Source: Tritrichomonas foetus
Taxonomy: Eukaryota; Parabasalia; Tritrichomonadida; Tritrichomonadidae
Length of the DNA stretch: 44,728 bases
Assembly (NCBI GenBank): GCA_001839685.1
Contig: MLAK01000937.1
Span: 1 to 44,728 of the forward strand
Reading direction: 5' to 3'
The position numbers were made by a program, and so were the translations under genes. A model generated the notes under the pieces. That model made no database searches. It was not told where the DNA came from and was given only the letters and a program-made list of their open reading frames with translations. Numbering within the stretch: the first letter of the stretch is position 1; every line of letters starts with the position of its first letter. Positions 27,906 through 37,881 of the stretch are shown here, piece by piece.

Positions 27906-28856
27906 AATATATTGGTTATGATGAGAATTTTGTCTCTCAAAACGAAATATCATTTCACATGTCATCATTTTAGAATGAATCCCTGATAACTTGTTATTTA
28001 TGCATTTATACATATATTAGTTATATAATATTTATGCTGCTTTATAAAAATATATTTAATTAGATATATTTATATTTATATATTTCTTTGTTTTTCAACG
28101 TGATTTTTTATTTTATTTTTTGGCTTTAAGGGCACACTTCCCGTTTGTAAGAAGGATATTTTTTATTTTGATAAGAATCATTGATTGAATTCAGGTCTCT
28201 CAAACATTTTTTATATGGGTTTTTTTATAAATAAAAGTGTTTAAATAATCACTATGGAAAAAGGAAAGAAATAATTATGTTTTTCTCAGATTTTGCAAAT
28301 TATTCAAGATTTTAATTATATCTCAATTCGATAAAAAAAAATAAATAATTCTCAATTCAATTAATTCCGGTAGAAAAGAATATCCAAAATATGTATTATG
28401 AATTGTTTATGTATAATAACAGGGAAAAAAAGAGAAGACACAACAAAATTCTCGAAATTCTTTTATTTTACATTCTCTCAATTTCATGTTTCGGTGAATT
28501 CAAATTCAATGCTTTCATTGAAAATCATCATCGATAATTTGCAAGCATGAATATATATTGGCAGTAAATGTTGTTATCTTTAATGAAAAGAAATAAATAT
28601 ATATATTTATATATATTTATATTGATAATTGTTTATAGATGAAGCTTTTCAATTGGTGAAAATTGGCATTTGATAATAGCGTTGGATAGATCAATATTCT
28701 ATGTATTTTGATAGTCACAGAAAAAAGGATATTTTATTCAAATATAGTCATTTTTTTCAGAAATTTGTGAATTTTTTATCGTTATTCACAATTATGTATA
28801 ATTCATTCACAAATTTCAATCTTCGATCAAATTTTCAAAAATTTTCAAAATAATCA
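27906..28856. other. AT-rich spacer
   Basis: About 0.95 kb between the TOR stop and the next promoter. It has TA-rich runs (for example 28060-28085 and 28600-28625) and no gene, RNA or clear repeat. Confidence 0.5.
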
Positions 28857-28861
28857 TCATT
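28857..28861 (+). promoter_or_regulatory. Initiator-like element
   Basis: TCATT in the context aatcatcattcttcc fits TCA(+1)Y(T/A). The +1 A at 28859 is 29 nt before the ATG of the C2-like gene. Confidence 0.4.
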
Positions 28862-28887
28862 CTTCCAAATACACATCAACATTTTGT

Positions 28888-29691
28888 ATGACTCGAGTGA
28901 AGATAGTTATCATAAATTTAACACTTACAGACATTCCTTGCAGGCAGAATCGCCTCTTTCTTAAACTCAAAGCTGGAAAAGATCATTTGACGACGACGAA
29001 ATTTCCAATTTCATCAAATAATTGTGTGAAATTTGATGAATTCATAACATTTGAATATAATCCAAAGTGCCATCTTCGATTTTCATTCAGGCTTGAAAAA
29101 AGTGATGGAGTGAAATTTTCTCGATATGGAGTTGCAAAGGTCAATTTTAATGTGAACTTAAATCAAAAAGTGATAAAGAAAAAACTCTCAAATTGTTTTG
29201 AAAAACCAATTATGAAATGTGAAGTCAAGCCATATAACCACTTTAATCTATTCAGTACAGGCAATAATAATCAAAATCACTCAATTTCATCACAATCACA
29301 ATTTCATGATGATTCATGTTATTTTAAACAGAATTGTTCAACAAATAATACTTCAATGGGCAGTCCAGCATGTCAACCTGATACTTCAAAATCGCAGTCT
29401 AAAATGAGTACCAAAGTGAGCTTTTCATTAAATGAAAAAAACTCTCAAAATATCACCAATATAAAAGATGTTAAATGTAGAAGTATATCAATAAATTCAA
29501 TGCCTGTTCCTTCATTTTCAGAAGTTTCAATATCGAATTCCTCAAACTTATATGTAACATCTAATTCAGCTCCGATCATTAAATTGGATTTCAAGATTCC
29601 AAACATGCTTTCTCCTGAAAGATTTATCGAGTTAGAAGGAAAAATTGATGATCTTTTAGCAGGAATCATTAATGAAGAATTCAGAGAGTGA
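28888..29691 (+). CDS. Small protein with N-terminal C2-like domain
   Basis: The protein has 267 residues. Residues 1-110 are strand-rich and look like a C2 or NT-C2 beta sandwich: VKIVIINLTLTDIP, RLFLKLKAG, VKFDEFITFEYNP and LRFSFRLEKSDG follow the C2 order of hydrophobic strands around a tyrosine/phenylalanine core. I do not see the paired aspartates expected for calcium binding, so it may bind lipid or protein without calcium. Residues 120-225 are Ser/Asn-rich and disordered, and the last 35 form a probable helix (LSPERFIELEGKIDDLLAGI). It is convergent with the repeat/P-loop gene, 196 bp away. The family assignment is tentative. Confidence 0.55.
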   Translation: MTRVKIVIINLTLTDIPCRQNRLFLKLKAGKDHLTTTKFPISSNNCVKFDEFITFEYNPKCHLRFSFRLEKSDGVKFSRYGVAKVNFNVNLNQKVIKKKLSNCFEKPIMKCEVKPYNHFNLFSTGNNNQNHSISSQSQFHDDSCYFKQNCSTNNTSMGSPACQPDTSKSQSKMSTKVSFSLNEKNSQNITNIKDVKCRSISINSMPVPSFSEVSISNSSNLYVTSNSAPIIKLDFKIPNMLSPERFIELEGKIDDLLAGIINEEFRE

Positions 29692-29887
29692 ATATTTCTT
29701 TTTAGGAAATGTTTCATTAATGAATTTTGTGTTTGTATTTTATTGTAAATATTATTTTTTCGATCGATATTCAAATATTATTTCTTATTTTAATTTTGTG
29801 TTTTTATTTCGAAAACGGTAAATACATTAAAAAAGAAAGAAAAAAATCATTCGTCTTTTCTTTAATTCATAAAAAACCATATTTAAT

Positions 29888-32800
29888 TTATTTCTTCACA
29901 TTATCTTTGCTTTTCTTTCTGTCAAAAACTTTCACATTTTCGACAATGCGTTGATATCTGTGTTCTTGTTCTCTGAAGTGACTCTGCTCCGCAAATACAA
30001 AATCAACAAATTTTTGTGTAAGTTCTTTCAAAGTGTTGTCATAGTCTTCTTTTTCATCTTTTGTTGTTGCTTTTTCTTTTAAAAAGTAAGTGTCAGCCAT
30101 TTTCTTCCAATGCGCGAAGAAAGCTGGAGATCCTGCACAATTTTTATATGTTAACATTAATGGCTTCACATGTTCTTTAACTTTAACCGCATAAACCAAA
30201 TTCCTATTTTGATTTGAATCGCTTTTTTCTAGAATTGTAGAAATATCAAAAATTTCATAATCTTTCTTCATTGCTTGGAAAGCTAATTGAGATGAGCAAG
30301 AAACTATGCAATTTGCTCGATCTAAAAGATCAGCTACGAGTACATCAATTGAAACATTTTGTGAATCTTTAAATAGGCTACTGTTTCTCAGATATTTTGG
30401 ATAAATTGTTTTGTTATAGCAAAAATCTACATGATCCAAAATATAAACAACTTTTTCTATTCCAAGTGCAGCCGCAACCAAAACAGGAAGATCAAACAAT
30501 AAATCAATAAATTCTTGAAGTTTGGAAGTATCATTGTATATTGAATAAATACGATTTCCAATTTCTTGGAATTTATGAAGTGATTCTGGAAGAGAATTTG
30601 TCGGAACCCTTTTTGTGCAAGTGAAGAAGAACTTCTTTAATGCCTCTTTATGATTTTTATGTTGTGGTCTATGCCAAATTATATAAGACATGAGTAATTC
30701 AATGAAATTTTCATATAAAACCTCAATATTGTTTAAAAACGGCAAGAATGATGCGAAATCATAAGCAAAAATAAATGTGCTTTGCCAGCATCGTTTTGTT
30801 GCCATATCTGCAAGGAGTTCTTCAGCAAGTAAGTTCAAGAATGTTGATTTTCCACTGAATCGAGGTCCACCAACACATAAGCCGAGTCTGTAAGCAGTTC
30901 CAAGTGATGTTGAGAGACGACGAGAAGAGATAATTTCTAGAGCATGTTTCCTTAGTTTTTCTTCAGCGAAAAAGTTTCCTTCTGGAGAACCCTCGAAGCC
31001 ACTGAGTTTGAAGAGAATCTTTCCGTAAGATTGCCAAGACTTAGCGAGTTCTGTTTCTTCTTTAGTGAGAGGAGCATCAATATAACCTTTTCTTTGCGGT
31101 GGCTGAGAAGCCGATTGGTAAGATGATTTCTTTGTATTTACCTTGCGTAGGTGTGGAGAAGAAGATGACGAATCATCCTCCTTTGTTGGTGTTTCTTTTT
31201 CAATAGGTGTTTCTTTCTTTTTTGGAGCTGCTTTTTTAGCAGATGTTTCCTTTTTCACTGGTGCTTCCTTGTGAACGGATTCTGTCTTGGATGGAGTGCT
31301 TCGTTTTGTTGGTGTTTCTTTCTTGGCTGATGTTTCTTTCTTGGTTGGTGTTTCTTTCTTGGTTGGTGTTTCTTTCTTNNNNNNNNNNNNNNNNNNNNNN
31401 NNNNNNNNNNNNNNNNNNNNNNNNNNNNNNNNNNNNNNNNNNNNNNNNNNNNNNNNNNNNNNNNNNNNNNNNNNNNNNNNNNNNNNNNNNNNNNNNNNNN
31501 NNNNNNNNNNNNNNNNNNNNNNNNNNNNNNNNNNNNNNNNNNNNNNNNNNNNNNNNNNNNNNNNNNNNNNNNNNNNNNNNNNNNNNNNNNNNNNNNNGTT
31601 GGTGTTTCTTTCTTGGTTGGTGTTTCTTTCTTGGCTGATGTTTCTTTCTTAGTTGATGTTTCTTTCTTGGTTGGTGTTTCTTTCTTAGTTGGTGTTTCTT
31701 TCTTGGTTGGTGTTTCTTTCTTAGTTGGTGTTTCTTTCTTGGTTGGTGTTTCTTTCTTGGCTGATGTTTCTTTCTTAGTTGATGTTTCTTTCTTGGTTGG
31801 TGTTTCTTTCTTGGCTGATGTTTCTTTCTTGGTTGGTGTTTCTTTGGTTGGCTTCTTTAGTGGAGATGATTTGTCTGGTGATGTTTGCTGTTCAATATTT
31901 CTCATTTCGATATTTCTTTCACTTTCGAAGTTGTCATCATCCCATTCATCCTGTCCATCTTCAGCATAAGCTTTAAGTGGATCTTGTTTTTCATTTTCGC
32001 TGCTGCTGCTTTCATCATCACTGCTTTGGCTTCCACTAATCCTTTCTTTCGCTTTTTCAACGAGTTTTTCAATGAAGCTCTTTGATGTCTTGTCTTTTGT
32101 ATCTTCCTTATGTTCTTCAGCACTTGGAAATACTGATCTCTCTGTTTGTGTCTGTACCGAAGCCTTTTTGACACATTTCTTTGGTTTCTTTACTGCACGT
32201 GCCGTTGGTGAAGGTGGAGGACCAAGTTTCTTTGATTTTCTTGTGTTTTTGCTTTGTTCTGGCGTTGTTGGATCTTTCTGAGATTCGGTTTTCTTATTAT
32301 TGTCACTACTGCTTTCTTCAATGAAGTCTTCAATGAATTCAACATCATTCTTTGATAATGTTTGATCTTTTTCAACAACTGGAAGAAGTTCAGTATCACG
32401 ATCTTCACTTGAAGAAGATGTGCCTGAAGAAGATGAATGATCATCTTGAAGGGACGAAGCTTTAGTTGGCTTTCGTGAATTTGGACCCCTACGAAGAGAC
32501 ATTGGATTTCTTTTCTTCATTGATTCAATGTCAAATAAGTCTTGATCTTGAAGATTAACAACAAAATGAGAATAGCGACGATTGTGTGGACCACGTCGAA
32601 ATTCAAGAGGATTTTTCTTCGTTTGTGTTTCGGGATCAAATAAAACTTGATCTTGGAATTGAACTGCCATTGATGGAATTCTGGTATTTGGACCTCTTCG
32701 TAATTCAAGAGGATTCTTCTTTGTTTGTGTTTCGGGGTCAAATAATGCTTTATCTTGATATTGAACTGCCATTGAAGTCATTCTTGTGTTTGGACCTCTT

Positions 32801-35686
32801 CGTAATTCAAGTGGATTCTTCCTGGTTTGTGTTTCAGGATTGAATAAATCCTTGTCTTGAAGATCACAAACAATATGTGACTTCCTTCTTCCTTTAGAAG
32901 CGTGTGCTCTCACTTCAAGTGGACACTTCCATTTATTCGTATCTGGATCGAAGAGGACTTTATCTTGAAGTTGTGCAAAATTAGTTGGCATCCTCGAATT
33001 TGGACCTCTTCTCAACTCAAGTGGATTTTTCTTGGTTTGTGTTTCTTTGTTAAATAACTTGGGATCTTGTAATTCTGCAGCTCTTGTTGTCATTCTTGTA
33101 TTAGGTCCTCTTCGTAATTCAATTGGATTTCTCCTGAAGTGTGAAAGTGTATCGAATAAATCTGGGTCTTGAACAACTGCAACAGCATGAGAATAGCGAC
33201 GGTTGTGTGGACCACGTCGAAGCTCAAGAGGATTCTTCTTTGTTTGTGTTTCAGGGTCAAATAATGCTTTATCTTGATATTGAACTGCCATTGAAGTCAT
33301 TCTTGTATTTGGACCTCTTCGTAATTCAAGTGGACTTCTCCAACGTTGTGTTGAAGCATCAAATAAAGCTGGATCAAAGTTAATCACTACTTCAGATGAA
33401 TATCTTCTCTTTGTTGGACCTCTCCTGAACTTTAATGCATTTTTATCTTCTTCGGTTTCAGTAGTTTCATCAGTCTGACCCTCTGGAATCTCTTGGAAAT
33501 GGACAGACCTTTCTATGATTGGATCATTTCTGTTCTTTGGTCCTCTCCTTAATTCTAGTGCATTTTTCTTTGTTTGTGTTTCAGGATCAAACAATTCTTG
33601 ATCTTGGTAAGAAAGAAGTTCAGAAGAAATTCTTCGTTTTGGTGCTGGTCTATTTTTCATTGGATTTTCTTTATTATTTAATCCATGAAGTTGATCATCA
33701 CTTGAGTAAACTTCGTTTCCATATAAAGAAGCAGAAGGATGTTTTGATATTGATGATTCATATTCAGATGAAGAAGAAGTTGATGATTCAAATGATTCAT
33801 CATTGTCAGATTGAACCTTTTTAGAATCATCAAGAAGGAATTGAACATCTTCATCGGTTCTCCTTTTTGGTCCTTTTCTTAATTCTATTGGATTTCTTCT
33901 TGTTTGTGTTTCGATATCAAAAACTGCAGGATCTTGTAATTCTGCGGCTTTTGAAGTCATTCTTGTATTTGGACCTCTTCGAAGTTCAATTGGATTCCTG
34001 TGTGTTTGTGTATCTGGATTAAATAAAAGAGGATCTTGGAATGACATTGCAAGTGTTGTCATTCGATTATTTGGTCCTCTTCTCGTTTGTAATGGATTGT
34101 TAACAACAAGTAAATCTTCAGTTTCATAATTTCTCAAAATAACGGTTCTTCTTCCTTTTGGTCCCCTTCTTAATTCGAGTGGATATTTTCGAGTTTGTGT
34201 TTCTTGATCGAATAAGTCTGGATCTTGTAATTCTGCAGCTCGAGTAGTCATTCTTGTGATTGGTCCTCTTCTCAATTCAAGCGGATTTTTCCTTGTAAAT
34301 GTGTCAAGATCAAATATGTCATGATCTTGTAAAAGGGCTGCTTTAGTTGTCATTCGAGTATTTGGTCCTCTTCTCAATTCAAGCGGATTTTTCTTGAGCT
34401 GAGTGTAAGGATCAAATAAATCTGGGTCTTGAAGAGCAACAACAACATTTGAGTATCTTCTTCGATTTGGCCCTTTTCTATACATTGCAGCATTACATTG
34501 TGGCATTTCCTGAGGTGCAAATCGGACATTACTGTGATCATTATTGTTTTTATCTTTTTCTGCGCTTTCATCTTTATCTGAGCTTTCATCTTTTTCTGAG
34601 CTTTCATCTTTATATGCGTTTCCATCTTTATCTGCGTTTCCATCTTTTTCTGCGTTTTCATTACCCTCAAAATCACTTGGTTCACCACTCGATGAGTATT
34701 CTTTTTGCTTTTGTGGTGGCATTCTGAGAAATCCTTGATACTGAATATCAGCTACAACATGCGACATTCTTCGACCAGCTGGTCCACGCCTCAATTCGAG
34801 TGGACTTCTTTTTATTTGGGTTTCTGGATCAAATAAGTCTTTATCTTGCAATTTTGCAGCTTGGGAAGGCATTCTTGTATTTGGACCCCTNGTTTCCATC
34901 TTTTTCTGCGTTTCCATCTTTATCTGTGTTTTCATCTTTATCTGTGTTTTCATCTTTTTCTGCGTTTTCATCTTTATCTGCGCTTTCATCTTTATCTGAG
35001 CTTTCATCTTTTTCTGAGCTTTCATCTTTATATGCGTTTCCATCTTTATCTGCGTTTCCATCTTTTTCTGCGTTTTCATTACCCTCAAAATCACTTGGTT
35101 CACCACTCGATGAGTATTCTTTTTGCTTTTGTGGTGGCATTCTGAGAAATCCTTGATACTGAATATCAGCTACAACATGCGACATTCTTCGACCAGCTGG
35201 TCCACGCCTCAATTCGAGTGGACTTCTTTTTATTTGGGTTTCTGGATCAAATAAGTCTTTATCTTGCAATTTTGCAGCTTGGGAAGGCATTCTTGTATTT
35301 GGACCCCTTCTTAATTCGATTGGATTTTTGCGAATTTGAGTCTCTGGATCGAATAAATCTGGATCTTGCAATTCGGCAGCTTGGCTGGTCATTCTATTGT
35401 TTGGACCACGGCGCAACTGTATAGGTTGAATTCTGGTTTGAGTCGTCATATCAAAAAGTGCCGGATCTTGAAATTGTGCAATTGGAGAAGAATATCTCCT
35501 CTTATTTGGTCCGCGCCTCTTACTCATCACGTTTTTGTCAACAGTGAAAGAAACGCTCAATCTTTCGGTGTTTTCGTTTTCATTATTTTGATTATTGGTA
35601 TTAATTTGAGAGTTTGACAGATTATTGAGCTCAGGCTCATTTGAAGTTTCATCGTTATTTACATCATTCGGGGCTGAGTCTGTCAT
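29888..35686 (-). CDS. Giant RRGPN-repeat / ETPTKK-repeat / P-loop NTPase protein (gapped in assembly)
   Basis: I join three frame segments into one gene: 35686-34892, 34890-31598 and 31378-29888. Each is open, and the same protein repeats continue across both gaps. In order it has: an Asn-rich acidic start (MTDSAPNDVNNDETS); about 22 copies of a 34-residue repeat (RRGPNTRM..A..LQD..LFDPETQ.KKNPLEL), interrupted by an acidic KDE-rich block and Ser-rich blocks; a basic Pro-rich patch (KKLGPPPSPTARAVKKPKK); an array of ETPTKK hexapeptides; and about 370 residues of a P-loop NTPase with Walker A GGPRFSGKST (30842-30871) and a Walker-B-like VVYILDHVDF (30423-30452), where His replaces the usual Glu. 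The NTPase resembles AAA/STAND folds but I cannot name it. The frame mismatch at each gap is explained by wrong gap lengths. No clear Initiator motif was found. A structural or cytoskeletal role is a guess. Confidence 0.7.
31305..31848 (-). repeat. 18-bp coding repeat array (ETPTKK hexapeptides)
   Basis: Tandem 18-bp units (plus strand ttggttggtgtttctttc) encode KKETPT, KKETSA and KKETST. About 14 copies lie on one side of an N gap and about four on the other. The product alternates Lys pairs with Glu-Thr-Pro/Ser, giving a basic, phosphorylatable linker between the RRGPN repeats and the NTPase domain. Copy number cannot be known from this assembly. Confidence 0.9.
31379..31597. other. Assembly gap (219 N)
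   Basis: A run of 219 N lies inside the 18-bp repeat array. The reading frames on its two sides differ by one base, although 219 is a multiple of three, so the stated gap length is not the true length. Confidence 0.97.
32440..35525 (-). repeat. ~102-bp coding repeats (34-residue RRGPN units)
   Basis: About 22 copies encode a 34-residue unit with conserved RRGP(N/H)xR, an AxxLQDxxLFD core and ETQxKKNPLEL. Two alternating flavours are visible: RRGPNTRMTS.A and RRGPHNRRYSHAV. Some copies are degenerate (for example the RRGPKGRRTVILRNYE copy and those before the Ser-rich blocks). Part of the array (34560-34890) is duplicated in the assembly and should be counted once. Confidence 0.9.
34560..35308. 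repeat. 331-bp duplication flanking a single N (probable misjoined contig ends)
   Basis: Bases 34560-34890 and 34978-35308 read the same throughout, at a constant offset of 418. A single N sits at 34891, immediately after the first copy, and the coding frame shifts there. This is the pattern of two overlapping contig ends placed side by side rather than merged. The acidic KDE/KDG repeats at 34892-34977 probably caused the assembly to fail. Confidence 0.9.
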
Positions 35687-35730
35687 TCAAAAAGAAATAA
35701 TTTTATACTGTTTGACGGTTTATCGTTCGA

Positions 35731-35742
35731 GGTGATATCACC
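35731..35742. promoter_or_regulatory. 12-bp perfect palindrome upstream of the repeat/P-loop gene
   Basis: GGTGATATCACC lies 45-56 nt before the start codon at 35686. It is perfectly symmetric and GC-containing in AT-rich surroundings, so a dimeric protein might bind it. There is no independent support. Confidence 0.25.
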
Positions 35743-36584
35743 AATTTAATTTTTATTCAATTTTTTCAATAAAAAATGTAATGGAACAGTTAAAATTTCA
35801 CAAATTTATTTTCTCACTTCGCATAAACTTCAGAAAATTAATAAGAAGCTTCGAATTTTAAAAATGTCGAATCACGCCATACTTAAAGAATGATGTTCAA
35901 AAATGGAATAGAATAGATTACATTTCCCAAAAAATGACATTAAAATTGTAGACGAAGTGAAAATCCTCAATTCTTTGTCTTTTTCATAATGATTTGGATG
36001 AACTATTGAATAATGTTTAATAACGAATATATTTGTGTCAAAAAGATTTTGAAAAGTGTTCACACAATTTCTGTGATATATTTGTCTACACCCCGCGACA
36101 AATACTGCTTTTTTCCTTTGTTTCGATGACTTTCTTCAAGACATTATAGAGGCTAATTCTGGCATCAACAAATGATACACTTGTGAAATAAATTCATTTC
36201 ATCTGTTTCACCTGTCAAGGTTTATCCTCCTAAAATCTTCTGTGATGTCATATTCTCCCAATACTTTAATGCGTTCGAGAAATTGTAGAATCATCTCATA
36301 AAAAAATGAATCATGATTCTTAACAGATGAGATAAATCTTTTAATTCTGGAATTTGAGATTTTGAAATGAAAGGAAGTCAATTTAATAGTTAAATAAAAC
36401 TAAAAAATTATAGAAACATCTAAATATAATTAAATTTACAAAGAAAAATAAAAAAAGAGAATATCAGGGAACATCTCGATAACTTGGCAAATAAAAAATT
36501 CATGAGCAATATGTTGATAGTAAAAATAATGGGAAATCAACGAGAAAGAAAAATGATGACATATTCAAATGGATTTCGATGAGC
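35743..36584. other. Spacer upstream of the repeat/P-loop gene
   Basis: About 0.84 kb downstream of the second Myb gene and upstream of the repeat/P-loop gene. A minus-strand open stretch of about 40 codons at 36080-36200 (reading SFVDARISLYNVLKKVIETK) looks mildly protein-like but has no start. Nothing else was seen. Confidence 0.35.
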
Positions 36585-37169
36585 TTAAATGTCAGCTCCT
36601 GTTGATCCTTGGTAGTGTTCTTGGATTGCTGGTATCATTTGGATCTGCATAAGCTGTTGTTCATCCCCTTCAATCTTCGCCTCTTGATATCCGACCTGAT
36701 TTTTAAGAACTGCATGCCAGCGATTTTTTACAGCGTTCGGACTTCTCCCCTGAAGGAGTTTGGCAATCATGGCCCATCTATTTCCGATTTCTTTTTGTTT
36801 TGCGATAATAATATCGTCCTCCCATTGCTCGAAAGGCTCGTGCTTGAGATTTGGAAGAAGTCGGTTGAACCATCTTTCTCGGCATTGCTTCGAAGTTCTT
36901 GTGGGAACGAATTTGGCGACATCTGTCCATTTTTTGGTCCCAATTTGGTTAACTGCTGCTTGGAGACGCTCATCTTCTTCAGGTGTCCAACATCCACGGT
37001 TTGTTTCTGGTTTGGTCTGATCAAATTGACCAGTTTGCTGCATTTGAAAAATTAAATTAATAATCTCGTTGGAAAGAGCGTAGCTATTTTGGGCAGTTGT
37101 TAGAGAGAGCTCATTCGGCTGAGCTGATTGATCGGTATGATCATCTTGGATTGTAGTCGGAAAGTCCAT
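36585..37169 (-). CDS. R2R3 Myb DNA-binding protein (short)
   Basis: The protein has 194 residues. Residues 1-55 are Gln/Thr/Asp-rich with one short helix (NEIINLIFQMQQ). Repeat 1 has W61-W81-W100 with WTPEEDERL and RTSKQCRERW. Repeat 2 has F113-W132-W151 with WEDDIIIAK, GNRWAMIAKLL and GRSPNAVKNRW. Both recognition helices are intact, so DNA binding to a Myb site (core AACG/CNGTT type) is expected. The size and domain position are those of the short Myb regulators known from Trichomonas, where they control adhesin and iron-responsive promoters. The target here is unknown. No close match to the Initiator consensus was found before the ATG. Confidence 0.9.
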   Translation of the reverse strand: MDFPTTIQDDHTDQSAQPNELSLTTAQNSYALSNEIINLIFQMQQTGQFDQTKPETNRGCWTPEEDERLQAAVNQIGTKKWTDVAKFVPTRTSKQCRERWFNRLLPNLKHEPFEQWEDDIIIAKQKEIGNRWAMIAKLLQGRSPNAVKNRWHAVLKNQVGYQEAKIEGDEQQLMQIQMIPAIQEHYQGSTGADI

Positions 37170-37881
37170 ATTTGTTCTGAAAAAGCGCCAATTTGATTAA
37201 ATTTGAAAATTTCTTGAGAAAATGTAAAAGTATTGAATTTTAATTCCAACTTTCTCTGAAAAATTAGTATCATTCGAATCGAAAAAAAAATGAGTTTGTA
37301 CAAAAGATCACAAAAATATGGTATGTCAGGATTTTGAATGGCATTCGTGATAATTATATTTATACAAAAAGTTCATGAGGCATTCTCAAATTTGACCAGC
37401 CAATAAATTCCCGAAATCGAATAGTGTTTATTTAGAAGTAATAAAAATAATTTATGCGGTTGGGCGATGTTTGGAATCATCAAATTGTTTCTAAAAAAAT
37501 AACTGTAATCAAAGGTCAAAATTTTGAAAAACAATAGGGGTTTTAGCTTTTTGAAAAAATATAACGGTTATTCCCCGGACTATCTAAAGGCTCTTTCGTG
37601 ATTGTCTTATCGATCACTTCATAAATACTAATATTAAGAATGTCATCAGTAAGATCACAAAATAATTCTTTCTAAAATTAGAAATAATTATATGTGTGAT
37701 TAGAACAATGTATAAGTTCTTCGAAATAATGATTTCTAAATAATAAATCTATTTTTATTCATAAAATTTCATTTTCTTACTTCAAACAATCTCATAAAAT
37801 GATGAGAATCATGTTGAAAATGATTTTATTAAATGATGAGTTTCTTCCGATTATACTTACATAAAAGAATTTTTTGGATAA
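37170..37881. other. AT-rich spacer
   Basis: About 0.7 kb holding the promoter of the second Myb gene and the 3' flank of the helical protein gene. No RNA gene, repeat or coding relic was seen. Confidence 0.45.

Noticed and set aside
34374..34688. Apparent Met/Lys/Gln-rich protein starts near 34688 and 35106
   Set aside because: These are the wrong frame of the acidic KDE-repeat region and exist only because the assembly join shifts the frame.
31243..35156. Plus-strand hydrophobic open frames opposite the ETPTKK and RRGPN repeats
   Set aside because: They are antisense shadows of tandem coding repeats with unit lengths divisible by three, so they stay open automatically.
36080..36200. About 40 open codons on the minus strand with protein-like residues
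   Set aside because: It has no start codon and is too short. Open stretches of this length are expected by chance in six frames of AT-rich DNA.
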